This document shows positions 9,625 to 19,656 of a DNA stretch of 20,467 nt, piece by piece. How positions within the stretch are numbered: position 1 is the first letter of the stretch; every line of letters starts with the position of its first letter. The notes beneath the pieces are model-generated. The model did no database searches. It was not told where the DNA came from and worked only from the letters and a program-made list of their open reading frames with translations. The DNA comes from Coptodactyla brooksi (lineage: Eukaryota > Arthropoda > Insecta > Coleoptera > Scarabaeidae): NCBI GenBank assembly GCA_033557675.1, contig JAWQRM010000681.1, positions 1 to 20,467 of the forward strand, written 5' to 3'. A program made the position numbers and the translations under genes.

Positions 9625-10144
9625 TTAACCCACTTACGATGCTACTAAAAAGGCAAAGAATAAATACTACTTAATTGCTTTCGTACAACCAATTGGTAGG
9701 CAATTAAGTGGTTCCTCACGTCACCCCCACTAGTCTTAAGGATAAAGACTTTAATCTCTAATCTTTACAAATGTATAGCCCGCACAACGTTTCCTTAATT
9801 CTACCAAACCTAGTCTATCAAATTATACAGAGAGCCAAAAAGGAATTATTCCTTTGTCTTTATTATCTCTGCTGTTCTCCTCAGTTTCATTACACATTTG
9901 TAGTCCTTCGGGTCATAGTGACCCAATGTATGCAGGCAGGTACCAGAACATTGTCAAGAATAGCACGAAATTAATATAACAAAAGTAAAATGTCTTACAA
10001 TTAAAATAATTACCAATACTAACTCTAAAAACAACAGAGAATATTAAATAAATTCTGATATACATCCAATTATTGCCTAATCGTTACGCTGACGACAATA
10101 ATACACATCAACCTTACACAAATATTTATTACACTTACAATATA
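9625..10144 (-). mobile_element. Putative 3' untranslated and terminal region of the piggyBac copy
   Basis: Downstream of the transposase stop on the minus strand, an AATAAA polyadenylation signal reads from 10130 to 10125. At 9910-9924 is the hairpin GGGTCATAGTGACCC, a type of GGGTCA/TGACCC repeat I associate with piggyBac-like subterminal DNA. At 9625-9631 the sequence TTAACCC offers a candidate element end, because piggyBac elements insert at TTAA and usually begin with CC. A 10-bp inverted repeat (ACTTAATTGC / GCAATTAAGT) lies between about 9668 and 9712. A frame of 67 codons at 9771-9974 lies on the other strand and is not convincing. The outer boundary is uncertain. Confidence 0.35.
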
Positions 10145-11396
10145 TTATAGTTTATTTTTACTGATTGCACCAGATGTAGAAGGCACTGCTATTTCGATAC
10201 GTTCATCTTGAATTTTCTTTACTACGGCAGTAGTTTGTTGAGTACGAGGTTTATGTTTTCTTGACATCATATAGAGTTACCATCAGTTCCCATCAGTGCC
10301 CAATTCTTCCAGAAATAATCTGTTTTGCGTTCTTATTCTAATCTGGATTTATTTCTCTCCATAACACAAATGCATTATAAAAATTAACATCAAGTATATT
10401 GCCATCGATTGGTTTTTCTTTTGCAAGCACATGCTGCAATTCTTTGATCTAACGCATCAACCGCCCCTTTGGTAGAGTTACAATCTAGTATTATTTGTAG
10501 TTTCTTGTCGTCCCTGCTGCTCACTTCTTTATCATGTGGTATCCTTGGTAAAACAAAACGAAGAACTATGTACTTTTTTACTTATTCTAATCACGGGAAG
10601 TTCGCGTTTATTTTTTCTCACCTTTCCTAATATTGTAAGTTTTCTTTTAATGAGCATTTCACTTAATTTTTTGGACGTGGAAAAATTATCACATATAACA
10701 TTTTGCCCTCCGGAATATTTTCTCGTATAAACTTGAGCTTTCATGGCGTAGGAACTACCACTGTCACAAAGAGTTCATTTTTTGATGCCATATTTTGCTG
10801 GCTTGTTGGAGATGTACTGTTTGAAAGGACAGCATCTTCTGAAGCCAACAAGTTGTTCGTCAATAGTAACATTATCACTTACAGCGTACAATTTAGGCAT
10901 AATTTCTATCAACTTCTCCAAAAACTCTCTTATAGGAAGTAATTTGTCAGTTGCTCTCCTTTGTCGACGATCGACCTTTTCGTTAAAACGTAATACGTGT
11001 GCTTTGCGATAACAAGAAGTTGCAGACTTTCAACATCATTGCACGAAAAATAGGTTTATCGGTTTCTGCATCCCACAAATTTTTTGTTGATTCGCCGTGT
11101 AATTTGTAAATAATATTATCCAGATCTTCCCTTATCGCATCCGTACACTCTCCAGCCTTCAATATTGTCCATTTTCAGCACAATATTTTCAAGTGTATTT
11201 GTTTTCACTACGTCATTATCTGAAGAATCATAGTCTGCTTTGGATTCTCGTAGTCGGTATCATCGTTGGTATGATTTTCAATCTCAGTTCTATCACGACG
11301 TATCTTCATGTAGTCAATCTCACGACGTATCTTCATCGTGAATGCATTTGCTCGTACCTCTGCTATTTCTCCATCAGATCGAAATTGCCTCGCCAT
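10145..11396 (-). pseudogene. piggyBac-type transposase pseudogene
   Basis: From an ATG at 11396 the minus strand starts with an acidic N-terminal region (MARQFRSDGEIAEVRANAF). Across three frames it then shows, in piggyBac order: TKNLWDAETDKPIFRAMM (about 11090-11030), VLRFNEKVDRR, TDKLLPIREFLEKLIEIMPK, VTIDEQLVGFRRCCPFKQYI with the first catalytic aspartate (about 10865), KPAKYGIK, a TGA, CDSGSSYAMKAQVYTRKYSG, NVICDNFSTSKKLSEML with the second aspartate, KRKLTILGKVRKNKRELP and SSFCFTK. A block of about 18 residues is missing after that. IILDCNSTKGAVDALDQRI with the third aspartate, KRKTNRW (about 10410) and NAFVLWREINPD follow. The last in-frame piece, 10270-10145, starts MMSRKHKPRTQQT and ends at TAA. 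All three aspartates survive, but stops and frameshifts disable the gene. At about 417 codons it is shorter than the usual 550-600, and the cysteine-rich C-terminal zinc-binding motif is not seen. Confidence 0.85.
11293..11336. repeat. In-frame tandem duplication in the piggyBac N-terminus
   Basis: TCACGACGTATCTTCAT occurs at 11293-11309 and again at 11320-11336, a 27-bp period, which adds nine codons (MKIRRxxDY type) to the transposase N-terminus without breaking the frame. This is a direct observation. It probably arose by slippage. Confidence 0.8.
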
Positions 11397-11719
11397 TATT
11401 TATCATGATGCTTATTCTACACTGTATATAAAGAAACAAGTGCGCTGTCCGCGTTCCCTATTTATATGATATATTAGTATGCACGCAAAGACATGACCAG
11501 ACATGCACAGACTTGCATGTTCGATCAGTATGAATGCAGAATCTTGTTGGATGCGCTATAGTTGTAATACACTTATAGTATTCATATAAATAAGGTTAAA
11601 AGAGAAAATTACATAAAGTCAAATATGTCTAAATAGTTTTTGATCATAATGACTCGAGGGTTATATACTTAACAATCTTGTTTAACAAAAATTTAGTAAT
11701 AATTTCTTGTACAACAAAG
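11397..11719. other. Upstream flank of the piggyBac copy
   Basis: This should contain the 5' end of the element. The only TTAA with CC reading inward on the minus strand is at 11596-11599 (GGTTAA on the plus strand), but its inner sequence matches the candidate right end at 9625 only weakly. No gene is visible. The segment 11470-11520 has repeated GACATG/GCACAGAC words. Confidence 0.35.
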
Positions 11720-13214
11720 TTATAGAACTAATAATCTATTGTTGGGTACATTTACAGGTAGCTTTACATTGTCTTCACTTATCCTATGGTTAAGTGAGCC
11801 ATATGCTCTTTGAATTTCGAAAACAGTAGGAAAACAGTGAAATATACTGTGTTTTAACATGTTTATTTCATCTATTGGATTAGTTAACAATGTTTTTAAC
11901 GTTTTATTAGATTAAATATTTGACTTCATGTTTTACTGAAAATTTTAGGAAGACCTCTAGTAAATTGAAAGACTGGTAAAATATTTTCAGTCCGTTCTTG
12001 CTGGGAAAACATGGTATCATACAGACTTTCCTTATGTTTGTGGCGATGAATCAATTTCTCTTCTAGATTCTCATCATATCCGTTAATAGTAACCATGTGT
12101 CTCAAAATCGAATTATATCTTAATTAATAAAGCAAGTAAATCTAAAGCATCTTATGAACAGGTAATACATAATATTACAAAAATTTAAGCCCTGCGCTAA
12201 CATAGCACATTCTAGACATCTCTACAATATTAGGAACACATTTCAAGAGTTTCTGCTTTTAACTGACTATAGGATTTTTAAAGGCATTTCAATTCAGATT
12301 ACAATTGCACTCGACGAAGCTTTACGTTGCAGACTGAATTGAGTTAAGAAAGCCATGATCCAATACATAAAATCGGGACTATTTGGTTGCTGTGATTTAA
12401 ATTGAATAAAACAACAATTTCTAGAACCTTCTGTTCTATGTCTTCATTATTCTGGAAAGAATGCGGTTTTCATTATCTTGTACGTATATGGTGTTGTCGT
12501 TATAACAAATGGAAAATTTAGACTCGACTGCTAGTATTAGATTTTCAAGAATCATCTTTTTACATACTGTTGCACAATGACAGACTCAACATGTTAACCT
12601 TTTTTTTTCTCAAGCTCTATTTCCAGCTTCGTCTAGCCGCCTCTTGATAAGCCAAAAGCTACATGTCAATTATTTTCATCAAAGCGTTTGCTTTTGCATG
12701 TTCTATAATATCCTTAATTCAGCATTATGCAATAATAACTTTTTGTTTGCGATAAGTAGAATCATTTCACTCCAAAATCTCCAAAATATATGTCTGGTCT
12801 TACTTTGAACAAGAAAATAGTCTAATTTAAATTGATCTATTACGAAATATTTCATTGCAGAACAGATGCATTTAAAAATGTATTCCTCACTTAAAAATAT
12901 CAAAGAGTGTATATTTATTACTGTAGATAGCACAAGGGAGGCTATGAATCGGCCATCGACGATTCAGAGAAATATTCTTACCTCTGAGTAACTTTTAATA
13001 ATAACCCGAAGAGGCACAGAATAATCCGAGAATTTGCCCATTTTTCGTCATATGTTAACTTACACTCACCCCACCTATTTGCTAGTACTTGTTTTTACAC
13101 AAAGAAATACTAATGAAAGTATTTGCAGTACACTCTGGATGCAAATCCCATCTAAATCGGAAAATGGTCTAATCATTTCTTTCCGACACACATGTAGAGC
13201 ATCCATATTTATAC
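11720..13214 (-). pseudogene. Cryptic decayed protein-coding region, family unknown
   Basis: Minus-strand frames in this stretch give protein-like text that continues from one frame to the next. From the 5' side: MDALHVCRKEMIRPFSDLDG (just after a CAG acceptor-like site ending at 13215), then WGECKLTYDEKWANSR up to a donor-like CAGAG/GTAAGA at 12982/12981. A 61-nt GT-AG segment (12921-12981) follows. Next come NKYTLFDIFK and, after a frameshift, SEEYIFKCICSAMKYFVIDQ. After another shift there is IIEHAKANALMKIIDM, a TAG, LLAYQEAARRSWK and a TAG. Then MILENLILAVESKFSICYND to about 12436, a shift, IEQKVLEIVVLFNLNHSNQI, and CLECAMLAQGLNFCNIMYY after several isolated stops. Last are a clean 56-codon frame at 12096-11926 containing HMVTINGYDENLEEKLIHRH, and a closing frame with IFHCFPTVFEIQRAYGSLNH ending at TAA 11720-11722. 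The helical, leucine-rich middle could be HEAT/ARM-like, but I recognise no family. It may be a host pseudogene or an old viral insertion. Confidence 0.5.
12921..12981 (-). other. Candidate 61-nt GT-AG intron
   Basis: On the minus strand, CAGAG is followed by GTAAGA, a near-consensus insect donor, and 61 nt later the sequence is CTATCTACAG, a good acceptor. Joining the two sides keeps the upstream frame and gives NKYTLFDIFK before a later frameshift. The length is normal for short insect introns. If real, the surrounding pseudogene is not a processed copy or a typical RNA-virus insertion. Confidence 0.4.
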
Positions 13215-13656
13215 CTGTAAATGTGGATTAGTATATCTGTAATAATGCTTGTAAAGCTACAAAAATGCAAAATGGCAGATTACAATTTTTCCAAATTCGT
13301 GCAATAGAACTATTTAAATGGTGGATGTTCGGTATCGAGCATAGCTATACACAAACTAGACTTACATAAAAGTATCGCTGATTTAGCGATAAAAAAATTA
13401 TTTTAATAAAATAATATTTTCAAAAAACTAATTTTTTTAATAGTTCAAAAAAATTATTAACACATTATAATGAAATTGTGACATAAAATTTTTTTTTTAT
13501 TGTTTAGTTTTCTGGTCATTTAAAATTTATATTTATACCATACTTAGCGTACATATGTTATTATATACTGCATTTAATGTATTGTTATGTTAACTGAAGT
13601 GAGTCTATGACTCTTTGAGGACTTTTATAAATATAAGTCAATAATTCATATACTCC
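13215..13656. other. AT-rich spacer with homopolymer tracts
   Basis: 13390-13500 is nearly pure A/T with several runs of A and T of six to nine bases (for example at about 13490). I see no gene. Upstream exons of the pseudogene to the left could lie here but were not recognised. Confidence 0.5.
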
Positions 13657-13877
13657 TGTTTGTAAAAATTACAACGCCACGTAGGATACATCAGAACTGA
13701 ATTGAATTAATGCCTCAAATGAACTGTATTGAAACAAATAAACGATTACATAGCTTTACAAAGTAAAAGTGTAATTCTGAAATTCTAATCATTTGAAGAG
13801 TTCGCCCTAATTTGCACTTACTGCAAATTTTACCTCAATCGCGTAGTTCCTTCATGGTGTTGCAATTTTTACAAACA
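13657..13877. mobile_element. Small inverted-repeat element, copy A
   Basis: The ends form an inverted repeat of about 24 bp: TGTTTGTAAAAATTACAACG at the left, and its near reverse complement in 13853-13877, with about 20 of 24 paired. The body is shared with 17909-18096, including TTTACAAAG, AATCATTTGAAGAG and CAATCGCGTAGTTCCTTCATGGT (one base different there). I see no target-site duplication and no coding potential. The two copies are clearly diverged, so the family is old in this genome. It is a MITE by structure; the superfamily is not assigned. Confidence 0.6.
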
Positions 13878-14509
13878 TTTTCCCCGAAATTCACCTTCAA
13901 GGTAAAGAAAGATAAATGACGTAAGTGTTCAGTTTTAAACAATTCTTAATATATATACAAGAAAGATATGAGTACAAAATCTTTTATGGAGTACTATCGT
14001 ATTTCGTTTTATAGCTGGGGTTTTATGGATATATTCACGGTGGTTTATATCTACTCCCCTGCATTAGTAATGTATAGCACAAGCAGATTCCTAGCTAAAC
14101 TTGCCCTTTACCTCAAGCGATAAGTTGCCAACCCAGTATTGCATTTTCTATAAGCAAAACCCATTTCAATTTTAAGCATCTATGGATATAAAATACTGTA
14201 ATACGCTACAAATATACACCAAATGTATGCGATGTCCGTGGGATTATCCACTTTGATTAATCAAGTTTATATTATATTATCATAATATATTCGAAACGTT
14301 AATGGCTATTTTATGTGTAGTTATTATACTGTCCAAAGTATAATTAATTGTCATGGTAACAGCAATATAACACAGTTCGATACTCCTATTGTGTTAGCTA
14401 TAATCATTGTATTTAAGAATTGAAACTGAAAGTACTCTTAGAAAGAGTAATTTTAACTTATAGAGATAGAGAGAGAGTTATTAAAAATTTAAATAAAAAT
14501 TTAATTAAA
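13878..14509. other. Spacer without recognisable gene
   Basis: AT-rich DNA. A short GA microsatellite (GAGATAGAGAGAGAG) lies at about 14463-14477. A 15-bp word GTTATTAAAAATTTA at 14477-14491 recurs at 14514-14528. No gene is visible. Confidence 0.45.
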
Positions 14510-14545
14510 AACGGTTATTAAAAATTTACATTTTTAATAACCGTT
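14510..14545. repeat. Perfect 16-bp-arm hairpin
   Basis: AACGGTTATTAAAAAT (14510-14525) and its exact reverse complement (14530-14545) are separated by four bases, TTAC. It lies in DNA where related GTTATTAAAAATTT words repeat. This could be the centre of a small foldback element or a cruciform-prone site. No function can be assigned. Confidence 0.75.
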
Positions 14546-15639
14546 ATTATAATAACTGTTAATATTTCTGAAATTGTGTTAATCGTTAATTAACTGTAAA
14601 TAGAGAGTGATGTATAGAAGGATATTGTGTTCACTAACATATATCACATCTTCCACTTTCTTTTGTTGGCGCAGCAGTTTTTTTAACAAAATATTTTGGA
14701 TATTGTATACTTTAAATTCGTTCTCATTAATCTGTTTTATCTGATCCTATTTCACTCTATTGTTTAAACTCTGAATTGCAGCTAATACTTGGAGTGACCG
14801 AAAAATTTAAGGTGGTGATTAACTTTTTGTGTACAGCTCTCTAAAAATTAATATTTTGTTATTTCAGTATGTTTTATGTATATAATTTTCAATTAACTAA
14901 TTTTTGTTAAAACAGGTCTTTTAAAAATGTCTTTTTATTTGTTATTTGATGATTGAAACTAAATATTTACAAGTATATGGTTGCATTACCATTATAATAA
15001 ATTCTCATCTTGATTGATTTAAAATATTGTAGAGAGAATTACGCAAAACTATATGGAATGTTAGTGTACTGATTTGCAATAATGTATGAATTTAACACCG
15101 CAACCAATCTGCGGTAATGATCAATAATATTAATTGAATGCCAACCATTCATCTGACAATATTACGCTATTATATAGCTTCATTTAAACTACCATAATTA
15201 ACTACAATAAACATCTCATTTAACATTTATATGAGCTAGTTTCAAGCATCGATGCAATTCATTAAACACATTTCTTAAGACAACATAACCGTTAAGTACA
15301 TTCTGCGCGTTGTAGGATACTTAAGTACTACCCACCTGGTAGCTATTAATTTAAAGAAGGTATTGAGTAACCGGATACAACCATAAAATATAACCTATTA
15401 ATATTAATAGCCATTAAAACATCTGTAAAATATCTTGCATATAATCACATTCTCAGCATTCTTTCGCTTTTGCCATATCTCTATTTAAATTGCTATAGTG
15501 GCATGGTCACTATAGAACATATTTATCCTGCAATAATTATTGCCCTAACAATACCCGCCCTTCGTTCTAAAACTATACCATCTATCTCATAGGAAAAGTT
15601 AATTATAACCCCGTCGAACCATATACATTGTAATTATTA
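14546..15639. other. AT-rich spacer without recognisable gene
   Basis: No open frame of note, no inverted ends and no RNA gene seen over about 1.1 kb. Toward 15,600 the sequence grades into the CpG-rich block to the right. Confidence 0.5.
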
Positions 15640-16010
15640 GATAATTATGGCGCTATACCGAGTCACAATAGCTTATTTAGGCCCACGTACGTGCGTTACT
15701 CAGTCCACATCTGTCGCGGGAGGTGCCCTAAGAAAATTACATGGTCGATGTACGGCATACCCCGCTGATGCCACTTTTAATTATCGCCGGGGCCATCGAA
15801 GCAAGAGGGGGTGATGTAACGAAGGCTTTGTACACTACGACAATCAGTGTCCATTCTACGGTGGATGGTAATTAATGGTGCAAAACGGAAGATGCATTGT
15901 GAATGTCAGTTGGCGTCCTGAGCTGCCAGAGACGACGTGCCAAAGGATAATTAACCCCCGACGGCTTAACGTAGTCTTCTGGGAGTGAATGCTACTTCGG
16001 GGATGAATAG
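15640..16010. promoter_or_regulatory. CpG-rich block with TAATTA cores, candidate enhancer
   Basis: Composition changes sharply from AT-rich spacer to balanced, CpG-containing sequence over about 370 bp and back again at about 16,015. No frame in this block stays open for long. It contains homeodomain-type TAATTA/TAATTAAT cores at 15778-15783, 15869-15876 and 15948-15953, with more at its left edge, and a perfect CACGTACGTG palindrome at 15684-15693. This mixture is typical of conserved developmental enhancers of insects. That is inference; conservation has not been tested. Confidence 0.4.
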
Positions 16011-17198
16011 ATGTTGCATATGAAAAAAAAATTCAGTTAGAATCTTATAAAATACGTGAGCATAACATAAAAATTGAGACGCGCTACTCAGAAGGATTAT
16101 TAAAGATATGGGTTTGGAACCTTTGGCATCGTAACAATTATTAATTATGGAAGCGATGAGGAATGATGAAAGACTTTCATCGTTGCTGATGATGTTAACT
16201 TGCTAAGCAAAACATACGTCGATTTTTCAGTTTTGATATAGTAGTGACAATAGTTTAATTCTGATGGAGTTTTATTGTTCACTAGGGTCACAAGCTATTA
16301 GTTGCTGCTACTATTGGAACACGAAATAAAATTACTTCAAAATTAGAGTTCGTGTAAACAACATTATTATAACATTATTATTGATGATTACATTAATTAT
16401 TCATGTATACGTACCAAGTCGCTGAATTTTAATAAAGATAAATTAATATTATTTACTTGAGTACACAAGATAATTATTTCAATAGATATCATAGTTAAAT
16501 ATAAAGTTGTTTTTCATGGTGAAAAACAGAGAATTCATATGAAGGAGTACAAAGTCCGGATTTTCGAAGGGGGAGAAGCAAGAGGATGACTGTCTGAAGA
16601 GTTAGGAGAGGTCCCTCGATAACTCAAACGCAGAGCAGTTGTTGGGAACACAGAATTTATTTTCTTGCTTTGATAAAAAGTAAAAAAATTTGCTGCGATT
16701 ACCTGCGGCTAAAATTAGTGCAAACAATTTTTGTTTCTATTAATTTTCTATAAGCATTGCTTATTATTGCTATTTGTTACAACTGAGTGATATTTCCTGA
16801 TGATCTTTTTATAGCAATAATATTTACAAGATCTATAACACATATAGTCACATAATTGTACAGCATAGGCCTTAGAAATTATCTTTAAGGGACCCAAACT
16901 GTTCTGAATCGTTTTGAAAACATATATACTCACAACTAAAAAAATATTATCTTGGGTTACGTACATAATCTTTTCAATTTGTTGAAAACGCCACGTCTAT
17001 TTGTTTTTCGAATGGCTATATTCCTTTATAACTTTAGACAGGAACTTAAAACGTGCTAATATATTTTAATTATTATATTTTAGACATTTCAGTTGTTGCC
17101 AATTTTATTGAATTTTTTCTAAGAAAGATTACAAAAACAGAACATCTGCATATTTTACCTTTGTTATATAATTTAGATTGTATAGTTTAAAAGCATAA
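16011..17198. other. Spacer without recognisable gene
   Basis: Mostly AT-rich. A purine-rich, more balanced patch at about 16,530-16,640 gives a short open peptide (KQEDDCLKS, a stop, then ERSLDNSNAEQLLGTQNLF), too little to call. The frame 16748-16966 on the minus strand is not convincing. No repeats with ends were found. Confidence 0.4.
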
Positions 17199-17486
17199 TA
17201 CTATCGTTTATATCTTCCAGTGAATGGTGGCAGAATAGAACGTTGGAGAAGATCTTTTGGGGGCTCTACAAGCGCAGTAGAAGCAGCGGTAAACGACAGA
17301 GGAAACCTCTCAAGTGAACAAAGGAACATGAAAATACGCTGGAGAAAACTTGATGAAAAGAAATGTATTTACAGAAATATTTAGCAAAGAAATAAGCACA
17401 GAAGAGTTCTAGAATACTGGAAAGCAGGCACATCATTACTGGTCCTTAAACACCAAGGAGGTTTAACATTATATCCTGCTAATTAA
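17199..17486 (+). other. Open frame interrupted by one TAG, unassigned
   Basis: A plus-strand frame runs 62 codons from 17199 to a TAG at 17382-17384, then continues in the same frame 34 codons to a TAA at 17484-17486. It has no ATG near its start, but a good acceptor-like string, TATATCTTCCAG, ends at 17220. Base composition is more balanced than the surroundings. The peptide is basic (RWRRSFGGS near the start, MKIRWRKLDEKK later). I recognise no domain. It may be a decayed exon or chance. Confidence 0.2.
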
Positions 17487-17550
17487 AATTTGAATTTACA
17501 GATCAAACTACACTAGCAGAACAATCAGGAAGTTAACTTTATTTACACAT

Positions 17551-17646
17551 TTACTTGCACTGGATGAAGGAATAGACAAGCTCTTTACTTCGATTTCTTA
17601 TTGCGTCTTGCATCCACCGCAAGTCTAAATAATCATGCTTTAGCGC
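17551..17646 (-). other. Possible 3'-terminal exon remnant, unassigned
   Basis: On the minus strand an acceptor-like ATTAG at 17647 is followed by 32 codons starting ALKHDYLDLRWMQDAIRNRS and ending at a TAA (17551-17553). An AATAAA signal lies just beyond, at 17543-17538. The order acceptor, frame, stop, polyadenylation signal is suggestive, but each is common in AT-rich DNA and no family is recognised. Confidence 0.2.
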
Positions 17647-17908
17647 CTAATTTCTTGAATAATGCATGTACGAGCATACTCATTCAATGATATATATTCT
17701 TTCCTATTTAGTCAGGTAACATATGTACCAGTAATTTTTCAGTTTGTACTCACAGTATGCACTGTACATTTGATTTTTTCTTGCCAAAATATTCTGCTCT
17801 CTTCGTCATTGTCGCCTCTGAATTTTTAAATTGTTGCGGGTCCAACAATAGAATATTCACAGTTATATACATATTAACATATATAAACTACAATACGTAA
17901 TATAATCC

Positions 17909-18096
17909 TGTTTTTAAACATTGTAGGATGCAACGCCATGCATCAGAATTAAATGGAATTAATGCCACAACCGACATATATTGATATAAATAAACGATTA
18001 AATTTACAAAGCAAAAGGATAACTCCGAAATTTTAATCATTTGAAGAGCACACCTTAATTTGTAGTTGCTGCCCAATCGCGTAATTCCTTCATGGT
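17909..18096. mobile_element. Small inverted-repeat element, copy B, interrupted
   Basis: This is homologous to copy A at 13657-13877 in the same orientation, sharing AATCATTTGAAGAG and CAATCGCGTAATTCCTTCATGG with minor changes. It begins TGTTTTTAAACATTGTAGGA and stops at CATGGT, exactly where copy A continues into its right inverted end. At that point the foldback element at 18097 begins, so copy B was probably split by it. The missing right end may be the degraded CCTGCCAATTTGCGG after 18483. The 62-codon minus-strand frame here is incidental. Confidence 0.6.
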
Positions 18097-18477
18097 ATAT
18101 TTTGTTTTGTTCTGGTGATCAATAATACTTTTACTGGCTGTTTTTTAATTTGTTTATCAGCTAACCGGTTTCGGTCTAATTTTGGGCCATCATCAGGGCT
18201 ATTTGGGTGCCACCAAAGCATCTGCTGGTATTTGCTTGTCAACTGGCATCTTAACAAAAGTAGACATTTTAACGAGCCGATCGCCTCTGCGTACTACAAC
18301 CCTAAGTTACATTACTATAACAAAAAATCTCCAGATGACAAGCAAATACCAGCAGATACTTTGGTGGTACTTTGATGGCCCAAAATAAGGCCGAAACCGG
18401 TTAGCTAATAAATAAATTAAAAACAGTCAGTAAAAGTATTATTGATCACCAGAACAAAACAAAATATTATAAACCTG
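18097..18477. mobile_element. Foldback element with about 150-bp inverted arms
   Basis: The left arm (18097-18246) and right arm (18331-18477) are imperfect reverse complements. They share TTTTGTTTTGTTCTGGTGAT, AGCTAACCGGTTTCGG and GCTGGTATTTGCTTGTC, with an 84-base centre. The ends are AT-rich (ATATTTTG / CAAAATAT) and could include a TA target duplication. The word ACCGGTTTCGG near TTGGGCCATCATCAGG is one I recall from abundant arthropod repeats. Overlapping plus-strand frames at 18115-18388 are shadows of the repeat. There is no transposase. It appears to have inserted into the small element to its left. Confidence 0.7.
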
Positions 18478-19619
18478 CCAATTTGCGGATACACGATGAA
18501 CATAATATATAACATATATATTCATATACATTCACAGTTATACTATGAATATCCTATTGTATCTCAGCTGTCTACCCAAGTTTGTTCCTTCTCATGGTTC
18601 ATTCAAAGGTATTTTTCGTTTCTCCTCTCATCTATCTTCTATTCTGCTTTTTGACATCTGTCTATTGTATTACTAATGATTTTAGACAGAAAATTAAAGG
18701 TACACGTATAAAAGAATTTGAGGGTTATCGATAGAATAAGATGCTAAAATACGTAAATACAAAACCCTTCCTTGTTTACCTTTGTTATTGGACGGAGCGG
18801 GGAAAAGAGATAATTAGAAACACTGAATGAAACCTTAGAGTACATTTCAAATATCGTTAAAACGTGTCTACATAATCTACAATCTTTATATGGGATTCAC
18901 TAATTCCATGATTGTTCAATACAGGAATTAGGAGTTAAGGTATAAGGAGAAGTATTACGAGAGATACATACTAGAGTCATAAACAGTTCTTGCTGGCGTA
19001 AAGAGCAGTTAAGAAATGAGAGATATCCAATGGGAATAAATGGAACGATACAACAAGAGTGGAAGATACAGGGTGGTATGGAGGGCGATCTCCAAAATAT
19101 AGACAATGGAATTCGCAGCTAAAATGAGGAAAAGACACTAGAAGAACCAGCGTTTTCTTAACTACATATAATTACAAATGTATGACTGTAGTTTATTTAT
19201 ATAGTCTAATAGTTTCCAAGTAATGATTGCTTCTAAGATAACAATTTGCGTTTTGGGCGTGTATTGAATAAATTTACATGTTATATTAGTAGACGTAGTT
19301 GTTGTTCATCTATGATAATGTTTACATCTGACTTATAACAAGCCTTCTTATATCAGCAAATGTGTTCTACGTGTTAGAAGTACAAATCAATGCAAATTTA
19401 TCGGTTCGTAAATGTTCTCTTGATTCATTTCTGTTAACAAAGTGCCCTTGAAAATGTTTCTCTTTATTTACTTAAAAATAAAGAAAAATGAAAAACTATT
19501 ATTATGAGTTTAATACAATACTGTAGTTGGATATTTTTCGTTCATAATATTTTGGATGAATTTATAACATCCGTATTTTATATTCATATTAATACCCTAT
19601 AATTTTCAGAAAACAATTC
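18478..19619. other. Spacer with one weak open frame
   Basis: Mostly AT-rich. A more balanced, purine-rich stretch has a plus-strand frame at 18946-19122 (59 codons, opening just after a TAA; it contains LREIHTRVINSSCWRKEQLR and ends at TAA 19120-19122), overlapped by a 68-codon minus-strand frame at 18900-19106. I recognise neither, and the two cannot both be real. No repeats with ends were found. Confidence 0.4.
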
Positions 19620-19654
19620 GAAGGTACCATATTTGAGTGCTATATGGTACCTTC
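19620..19654. repeat. Perfect 13-bp-arm inverted repeat
   Basis: GAAGGTACCATAT (19620-19632) and its exact reverse complement (19642-19654) flank a 9-base loop. It lies at the far 3' side of the transposase remnant to the right and could mark that element's edge. No terminator-like function is implied in a eukaryote. Confidence 0.75.
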
Positions 19655-19656
19655 AT

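Noticed and set aside
10536..11408. Four plus-strand frames of 64-79 codons
   Set aside because: All lie opposite the piggyBac transposase remnant, whose motifs read on the minus strand.
18115..18388. Two overlapping plus-strand frames of 68 and 86 codons
   Set aside because: They span the foldback arms and loop; the frames follow from the inverted repeat, and no domain is present.
18900..19122. Overlapping frames on both strands as a small gene
   Set aside because: They are mutually exclusive, neither has a known motif, and no splice or polyadenylation context stands out.
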